A stretch of 64,000 nt of DNA, taken from the NCBI RefSeq assembly GCF_947179515.1, contig NC_067482.1:74666811-74730810 (forward strand), written 5' to 3'. This DNA is from Apodemus sylvaticus (taxonomy: Eukaryota; Chordata; Mammalia; Rodentia; Muridae). Shown in pieces: positions 57,640 to 64,000 of this stretch. The notes under the pieces were generated by a model. It did not search any database and had not been told where the DNA came from. It saw nothing but the letters and a program-made list of their open reading frames with translations. Position 1 is the first letter of the stretch. Every line of letters begins with the position of its first letter. The translations under genes and the position numbers were made by a program.

Positions 57640-57765
57640 GAATAAACTGAGGCACAGAAAGGTTGATCAGTTTGCTGTGGGTCACCCAACCAGCAGTAGC
57701 CGAGCCAAGCTTTGAACCCAGGGAACTCAAGTACCTGTTGGTGTGGTCTGCACCTTTCCAGCAAG
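57640..57765 (-). repeat. MIR, antisense
   Basis: 'aactgaggcacagaaaggttgatcagtttgctgtgggtcac' then 'gccaagctttgaacccaggg' is the antisense MIR core with good conservation. Confidence 0.8.
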
Positions 57766-60514
57766 CAGACAAGGCCTTGGAATGAGCATCCATGGGGAGA
57801 TCGGTGAGCTGGCTGGTGATGGCTCCCTTGGAAGGGCATTGCCGAAGGCTTTCCATGCTGGCACTGTCCCAGCTGTGGGCCACCCGGAGTGGTGCCCTCA
57901 CCTTTCTGATCAGCACTGGCAACGTGTGGTTTATGTTCCACAGGAGCCTTGGGCATCCACTGGCACCCACTGAGCAAGGGCGCTGGCACAAGCCACTTCT
58001 TCCCAGCCTCCCGTGTCTAGCATGTGGGTATCAGGAGAGCCTTGGTGACAAGACTTGGGCTGCCACTTGTTGTACAGTGTGTGTGAGTGTAGTGTGTTTG
58101 TAGTGTGTTTGACTGCAGTGTGTGTATATAATTTGCATCACTGGTGCAAATCACTGGTGGTCCAGGGAGCTCAGAAGAGGACGTGAGGGGAAGGAGCTGT
58201 GGATCACACCATGGCCTCGCAGCTCCCCCCTCGGTTCCACCCAGTGGATTTGAGCAGGTGTTTGTGGAGGAACGACTGAAGGGTGCACAGGTGGGTGGAG
58301 ACACGAATGACTGAGTGGATGGGAGCTTTGATGAATTCCATCCCAGGTGCCTGTGGGTCCTTCTGCCACCAACATGGCACTCGGTTAATGGGGGTGCTGT
58401 GTTGCCACCTCTAGGTACACAGAGAAGCTAAACCCACTGAGGTCTGAGAGTCTCTGCCTGGGGACATCCAGCCTCAGATTCCACATGCCCTGGGTAGCAG
58501 TGGAGGCCACTTGTCTGGCCAACACCTTAAGGACAGCAGCCTAGACTTCCTCAAGACTGATACTCTCTTGACATGTGCTCCTAAGAGGGGCTGTGAGCAC
58601 CCGTGGCCAAGATCTCCCAGGCCTGTCTTCTCCAGGTACAGCCCCTGGAAGGCCCACAAGTGAGCAGCATCTGAACACCATAGCTCTTTCTCCCTCCCTC
58701 AGTCCCGATGAGGGCTCCATGATGTTCAGTCCTGAGCTTATCACCTTGCATGCTATGACCCTAGGAAGGCGTGGAGGTGGCCTCACGTGTTGGGGTGGCT
58801 TAGTGTTGGGGTGGCTTAGTGCATCCAATGGCCTCCAGCAGAGAAGCCTGGTGGTAGTCACTCCACGCCCACCCAGATTTCTGGGTGCCCTTTACTCATT
58901 CAGAGTGACTCTGGGCATGCCAACGGCTGTGGGGATATGGACTCCCTGACTGGGTTCAGTCCCAGTCGGTGGTCTGTGGAGCCAACCCACTCGCAAAGAA
59001 TCCAGAGTCCAGAGTCAGTTTCTAGATCCTTCCTGTCAAGCTCTAAAGCTCCCCCCTCCCCCCACACCAGGCTTTGCTTCTGCTCCCTCCAGGCCAGAGG
59101 GGTCAGCCTTCCAGCCTCCCAGAAGCCTGCCTGGGTCTCACTAGAGCGGGATCTGCAGCCTCTTGATGGATTTGGGGGAAAAGAGACAGACGAGCAAAGT
59201 TAGGGAGAGTGTCAGTTTGCACAGCAGCCGTCAAAGGCTCCGACGAGTCCTGCAATTGAACACATTTACTAACTTTTAACACACTATTCCCCACATGTCT
59301 GCTGTCACGTGTGGGATACTGTCTTACTATGCCCACCTGGATCTCTCTACCAGTGCCAGGTGCTGTGACGGGCTGCACTAGGTAGAGCCTCTGTGTTCTT
59401 TCAGTCTTATGTAGCTGGCAGGTGTCCACTATGTTTTTGAATGCTAATTTTTATAGGCAAGCCTTTCCTCCAATGGACAGGGTGTAGGGCAGCTGGTGAC
59501 ACCTCTGTGGTAAGCTTAGGAGGAGATGGCTTTCCTAGGTAGCCCCCATGGGACCCCATGATGGTCATAAGTGTGCCATACTTAGCTATTTGGCCAGGCA
59601 GACTGTGTGGCTTCTTGAGTAAATGTTTATTTTGCCAAGGATGCCACGCAGGACTGAGACACTGGGGTTGCGCTCATGCAGCGCCAATCATGCCATGGAA
59701 ATTTATTTCCTCTCCTTGTGCCCCACCTCACCCTGGGTTTATGAAACATATGGATCCTTCTTTAAACAATCCCTCAAAAGCTCAGACTTGCAAATTAGTT
59801 CCTTGAGTGATCAGCTGTATATATTCCGCATTTAATAAACTCAGTTATTAAAGAAGAGGCAATTGCTTATTCAATTACAGTGGATGAGTGAGGCTCAGCC
59901 GAACACTCGGCCGATCACTGCAGGAGACCCAGGGCAGAGCATTAATAAAGGAAGGAAACACCCTTGAACTGGCCTTGGCATTGATGTACTCCCTGGAGGC
60001 GGCGAAGGTCCCAAGATTCTTGCAGGCTCTTTGGGCACCCATCTCTGTCTTCTGGTTTTGAAAAGCTGTCTGTGAGCACAGACCGAAGATGCTTCTGTCT
60101 GATTTGTGTGGATTTGGGGGATTTGCATTATGTATGAAATGAAATTTGCATTTTGTTCCGGCAAAAAGAACAACATTGATAAATACATTATATGTGTATA
60201 CAAAATAGATTTGGGCAAGATATGGGGGTCTTTGGAAAGGAGGTACATATAAGGAAATTAGCTTCATAGAAATGGTGTTAGGAAAGCAATAATGGATGAT
60301 GCAAACTCTAAGGGAATCACACAAATGCAGGGTCAGACATCTCGTGTGCCCCACCAGGCCAGCCTGTGCAGTCTGCGAGCATCTCACGGGGTGCTGCCTC
60401 TTCCGAGAGGCCCTCTGGATTCTCACCTTGCTTTTGAATCCATGCAGCTTTCTGAGCAAGCAGTAGCAACAGAAGCTGTGGTGTTGTCTGCCCTCCCACC
60501 CTCCCTTTCCCTGC
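57766..60514. other. Intronic unique sequence; AT-rich candidate conserved block 59,830-60,290
   Basis: No gene. A 17-bp direct repeat (gttggggtggcttagtg) lies at 58,788-58,822. The AT-rich block at about 59,830-60,290 (ttaataaactcagttatt, gcttattcaattacag, attgataaatac) has no repeat signature. It contains a 215-codon minus-strand frame (59,875-60,522) with no recognisable protein. Confidence 0.4.
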
Positions 60515-60870
60515 GCATACACTCATCTATCTATCTGCCAGTCATCTCTCAATATATTCATCTCCAGTCTGTTCTTCAATCAATCAATCTACCAGTTACC
60601 TATCTATCTATCAATCACCTATAATTTATTTATCTGTCAATCTGTCATCGATGTATCTATGTATATATCTATCATCTCTCTATCTGCAATATACCATCTG
60701 TCATCTACCTCACTCACCTATCAATGAGTCATCTATCAACCATCTATCTATGTATCTATACATCTATGTATCTGTATGTATGTACATATGTATGCATGCA
60801 TTTGCCTATCTATCTATCTATCCATCCATCCATCTATCTATCTATTTATCATTTTTCTACTTATCTACAT
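60515..60870 (+). repeat. Degenerate (TCTA)/(TCAA)/(TCCA) tetranucleotide block, part 1
   Basis: Hundreds of bases of variant tctatc, tcaatc, tccatc and tgtatc units, purest at 60,805-60,845. Typical of an old, decayed tetranucleotide array with multiple variant motifs. Confidence 0.93.
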
Positions 60871-60871
60871 G

Positions 60872-60975
60872 CTGTGGCCTAAGGCCAAACAGCCCACCTT
60901 CTCCAGACATAGTTGGGCAAGGACGTCACTACCACATCGGTTTTCTGATTGGTTCTAGGTGGAAGAACGTGCACC
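60872..60975 (+). repeat. LTR-like fragment, + arm of an inverted pair
   Basis: Begins tgtggcctaaggccaaac and continues 'gttgggcaaggacgtcac' and 'ttttctgattggttctagg'. The TG start and the inverted CCAAT box (gattgg) are LTR-promoter-like, but the family is not identified. It interrupts the tetranucleotide block. Confidence 0.5.
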
Positions 60976-60989
60976 TATCCCTTCACCCA

Positions 60990-61200
60990 CTCACCTACCA
61001 TCTCTCCTTCATCTATCTATATACCTACCCACCTCTTCATCATCATCCACTCATCCATGTGTTTATCCATACACCCATGTTCACCATTTCATTCCTTTGT
61101 CCACCTATATGCATCCACCAACCTGTCCATCATCTAACCATCCATTTATCCTTCTATCCATCTATCTATCCATCCATTATTTACCCCCACCCCACCCCCA
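60990..61200 (+). repeat. Tetranucleotide block, part 2
   Basis: More (TCTA)/(CCAT)/(CACC) variant units between the two inverted LTR-like fragments, ending in 'ccccaccccaccccca'. Confidence 0.85.
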
Positions 61201-61289
61201 TCACCAAACATTGGCTCCTTCATCCACCATGATAGTGACCTCTACAACCCTCCTCAGTGAGGATTTCATGGCTGTGTGTTCTCAGTCTT

Positions 61290-61378
61290 ACGAGCCATCT
61301 AGCCAGAATTTGGGGCATTGCTCGTCCTTGCCCAACTGTGCCTGAAGAAAGTGGTCTTTTGGCCTTAGGCCACAGCAG
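61290..61378 (-). repeat. LTR-like fragment, - arm of the inverted pair
   Basis: The reverse complement of 61,324-61,378 (tgtggcctaaggccaaaag... gttgggcaaggacg) matches 60,872-60,926 at roughly 80% by eye, with a small indel. Beyond that the similarity decays. Confidence 0.6.
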
Positions 61379-62289
61379 GAGCTTCCTGGGAACCCCGTGC
61401 TGTGGTAGGCTGTCAGCATGAGGCTTATTCATGTCTGCTGAGTTCTAGCTCCTTCCACTGAGGTCTTTCCCTGGCTTGGTCTCAGGTGTTCACCCCAGAG
61501 CTTGCCTTTCTCCTGCTGTTCCCAGGAGGCTGCGTCGCGCCACACAGACTGGGATGTTATGTGGCACCCACCACGCAGTGGCTTCTTTATTTGGAAAATT
61601 GGGTGAAATAACTCAGGTTGAGAGAGGGAAGGGGGGAGAGAAGGGGGGAGGATGGGGTGCGACTGCATAGGGACCCACTTCTGCTTCAGAGATTACAGGT
61701 GATGGCTGGGAGTCCTACAGGGTGGTTACAAGAGAAAGGATGGATCATGATGGGGGCAGGGCAGCACTTCTCTGTTGGTTCCTGTGTCCTCCCTCACCTG
61801 GGCATGGGAAAGATGTTGTCCCTGAGCTCCTGGGGTGCTGGTGTTAGCCCTGATATGAAGCCAGGACGTCATCAGTGTGGGGATTACTTGCCTACATGAA
61901 GAAGCCATTGTCTGGTCTGGTCAGCTCCAGTGTGTGACATTGGCATGGAGCTAACAGTCTTTCCAGTTCACTGTTGCCTTCCTGGCTTGAGCTTCTGTCT
62001 TTGGCCATGGCCCCTGCCTTCCCCTAAACCCATAGGCTCTGCCTACTTGGTTTCCAGGTGCCCATGGCTCCTTGAGGGTCACAGGTTCCTTCTGTGCTGG
62101 AGTTATGGAGCTGGTGAGACTCCACAGTGTACTCTGTGGGCTCCTGGGGTGAGGGTCTGCACTCAAGGTCTCACTAGGTGTTGATGCCAGGCTGTCATTG
62201 AGCCTGCTGGGGCTGCCTGGGCCTGTGTCCTTCCTGCTGTTGGCCATGGTGTCAGCAAGCTGGCGGAGTGCCTTATGTACCAATTCAGT
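61379..62289. other. Intronic unique sequence
   Basis: Nothing recognised apart from a short MIR-like scrap near 61,580-61,630 and a GGGGAGA-rich stretch at 61,625-61,655. Confidence 0.4.
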
Positions 62290-62376
62290 CACCCCTTCCT
62301 TCCTTCCTTCCTTCCTTCCTTCCTTCCTTCCTTCCTTCCTTCCTTCCTTCCTTCCTTCCTTCCTTCCTTCCTTCCC
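62290..62376 (+). repeat. (TTCC)n tetranucleotide array
   Basis: About 20 uninterrupted TTCC units followed by ttactcacatactcactcactc. A pure homopyrimidine mirror repeat, so triplex-prone and likely length-variable. Confidence 0.97.
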
Positions 62377-63120
62377 TTACTCACATACTCACTCACTCAT
62401 TCTCCCACATCCTGAAGAATTAGTACACACTAGGCCTAGCAGGGTCCTAGGTCACCATATCCCTGTCACTTAGAAGCTCCCAGGTAGTTGGAGGCAGACA
62501 AACTGAAAAATGTAACTACATGAATCACATGCTAAGATTACAGAAAGCCAGGGAAGCTGTGGGGTTCAGGGATGAAACTAGCAGGCTCCTCCCTGGAGAA
62601 GCCATCTTAGATCTCTCAGGTAGTTACCTAATACTAGTAAGCAGGGACATTCCTTGCTGCCGAGAAAGGAGGGAAAAGTCCCAGCTTTCAAGGCTGTTCA
62701 TGTCCTTCACTCCAAGCCTGGCTATTGGCCATGAGGCTGTGACCTTCCCTGTGCATCATGGCTGGCTGAAGAGGGTGTTCTAGAGATCTGAGGGAAGGAT
62801 GCCTAGCAGGCAGGCTTGTGGTGGTGGAGTGGGCCCTGTTCCACGCCACCCTAGGGCCCGGAGGTCTCCGATGTCCCACTAAGCAGCTGGTGGCTCTCAA
62901 CAAATATTTGCAGAGGCTGCTACTGTGTGTCTTACTTCAGCCGGGAAATGTCTATCCAGGCTGCAAGGTGGGGTCTGCGAGAAACAGAGAGGGTTTGGAT
63001 CTTCTTTTCTGGATGCCTTAAAAAAAATTTGCTATTATTGGGCTGCTGAATCCTTTGGTACCTACCCCTCCCTTTTTCCTAGAAGCAGGGTGTTCAAATT
63101 CATAAATGCTTGTTTTCAGA
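62377..63120. other. Intronic unique sequence
   Basis: Nothing recognised. Confidence 0.4.
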
Positions 63121-63168
63121 TTATTTTTTTTTTTTTGGCTTTTGCTTTTTTTTTTTTTTTTTTTTTTA
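63121..63168 (+). repeat. Paired T-tracts
   Basis: T-runs of about 12 and about 22 are separated by 'ggcttttgc'. They could be the tail of an antisense retroposed sequence, but no body with recognisable identity and no target duplication was found on the right. Confidence 0.7.
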
Positions 63169-63559
63169 TAAAGCACCTGCTTGGGTCTTTGGAGAAACCT
63201 TCCAGGGAGAAACCTTCTCTGGTTCTGAGGGCCAGCTCCAGCTGGAGTCCCCCACCCCCACCCACCTAAAGCAGGCACACAGGAGGCTCACAAAACTGGT
63301 GCTTTTGGAGCTGGAACAAGGAGCTTCCTGTTGCCTTTCTCCTCTTGGGTGCGTCCCAGAGGACTGGAGTGGGTGGTCATTCCATGTCACTGGAGTTGAA
63401 GCACCCATGGGGAAAGAATGCAGGGGAAAATAGATGCAGGGTTAAGCCATTGCAAGCTCATTGCGGACCCTGGCTCATGGTTTGAAGGGCTTTATCTTCT
63501 TTTTTAAAGCATAACTGTGTTAGTGTGTGCTCATTCGCAGGGTGACAGGCTTCCTAATG
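63169..63559. other. Intronic unique sequence
   Basis: Nothing recognised. Confidence 0.35.
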
Positions 63560-63955
63560 GCATTCTGATCATGTATATGGTGCAGTTTGACCACAGCCAC
63601 GTCATCATCCTCTCCCATACCCTTCCTACAGGTCTCCTTCCATGCCTTGTGTAAATGTGCACACATGTGTATATAGTACCTAGGCTCTCCACATGGGAGA
63701 AAACTTGTAATGCTTTCTGTCTGAGTCTGATTTATTTCACTTAGCTTGGTGATTTCTTGTTCCAACAAATGGAATGACTCGTTTTTCTGTAAATGATATA
63801 TTGTTTTACCTTGCTAAGGCTGACTAAAAAATTCTATTGTGTTATATATATCACATTTTTTTGTTATCTATGCTCATGCCAATGGTATCCATTCATCTTT
63901 GTCTTTTCTTATTTTTGTATAGTAGAAAATTGAATTTATTTTATCATTTCAGGTT
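63560..63955 (-). mobile_element. Old LINE-1 (Lx/L1M type) 3' end, antisense
   Basis: Antisense L1 landmarks in order: 'gtgcagtttgaccacagcc', 'tctgatttatttcacttagc', 'ttgttccaacaaatggaatg', 'aaatgatatattg', 'attctattgtgttatatatatcac', 'atccattcatc'. Strongest from about 63,700. Diverged and non-coding. Confidence 0.78.
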
Positions 63956-64000
63956 ATAGACCGTCTTTGTGGGAAGTCAAGGCAGGAACTTAAACAGCTA
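63956..64000. repeat. Start of another rodent interspersed repeat, cut by the window edge
   Basis: 'gtgggaagtcaaggcagg' and 'aacttaaacag' match the common rodent repeat family also seen at 29,172 (landmark 'gaagtcaggacaggaactc'). Only about 45 bases are visible. Confidence 0.45.

Larger units (their letters stand above)
3566..64000 (+). other. Sorcs2: Sorcs2 intron 1 (5' part, continues past the window)
   Basis: No further VPS10p-encoding exon or other protein-coding gene is recognised to the end of the window. The next SorCS2 exon should start with the codons following ...GENSS, and no such sequence flanked by an acceptor is visible. The intron therefore exceeds 60 kb. A long first intron is consistent with the known architecture of SorCS genes. 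All later features lie inside it. Confidence 0.85.

Noticed and set aside
59875..60522. 215-codon minus-strand ORF
   Set aside because: No recognisable domain, AT-rich composition, no splice or promoter context; treated as a chance frame in intron.
63121..63168. T-tracts taken as the tail of an antisense processed pseudogene
   Set aside because: No recognisable coding sequence or target duplication follows to the right.

Overview
The window reads as rodent genomic DNA, and the SINE repertoire (B1 with the mouse-type 'gatttctgagttcgagg' core, B2, B3, B4) points to Mus. It holds one recognisable protein-coding exon: exon 1 of the sortilin-family receptor gene Sorcs2, on the + strand at 3089-3565, inside a CpG island. 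The exon supplies the start codon, signal sequence, propeptide with a furin-type site, and the first residues of the VPS10p region, then stops at a strong GTAAGT donor. No second exon is visible. Everything from 3566 to the right edge is therefore best read as the first part of a very long intron 1, and 1 to about 2870 as the 5' flank.

Layout. 1-2870: 5' flank with one young B2 (perfect 15-bp target duplication) and a MIR fossil. 2870-3565: CpG-island promoter, 5' UTR and coding exon 1. 3566-26,200: intron of mostly unique sequence with two minisatellites (8.3 and 10.2 kb), ancient SINE/LINE fossils, two long TG-rich arrays (18.6 and 21.5 kb) and a near-perfect 67-bp inverted duplication at 22.6/23.0 kb. 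26.2-37 kb: a repeat-dense block with an old L1, an isolated fragment of L1 reverse-transcriptase sequence, a B2, a rodent repeat carrying a hairpin, and a full-length but dead antisense LINE-1 with its own target-site duplication. 37-64 kb: mainly unique intron with B1, B4 and MIR copies, microsatellites (AT minisatellite plus CTATAT array, tetranucleotide block, TTCC array) and an antisense L1 tail at the right edge.

The most informative structure is the LINE-1 at 30,248-36,559. It is bracketed by identical 15-bp target duplications, and the unit between them includes about 650 bp beyond the normal L1 3' end. That extra piece is a tandem AT-rich repeat of about 163 bp, which makes it a strong candidate for a 3' transduction. 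The ORF1 reading frame carries four 22-residue coiled-coil repeats and ends at a premature stop. ORF2 has an early frameshift and a single-base deletion inside the catalytic FADD motif. No new enzymatic or defence system is present: this is a vertebrate promoter and intron, and the points of interest are repeat biology and structural DNA. Family names rest on recognition by eye; no database search was run.
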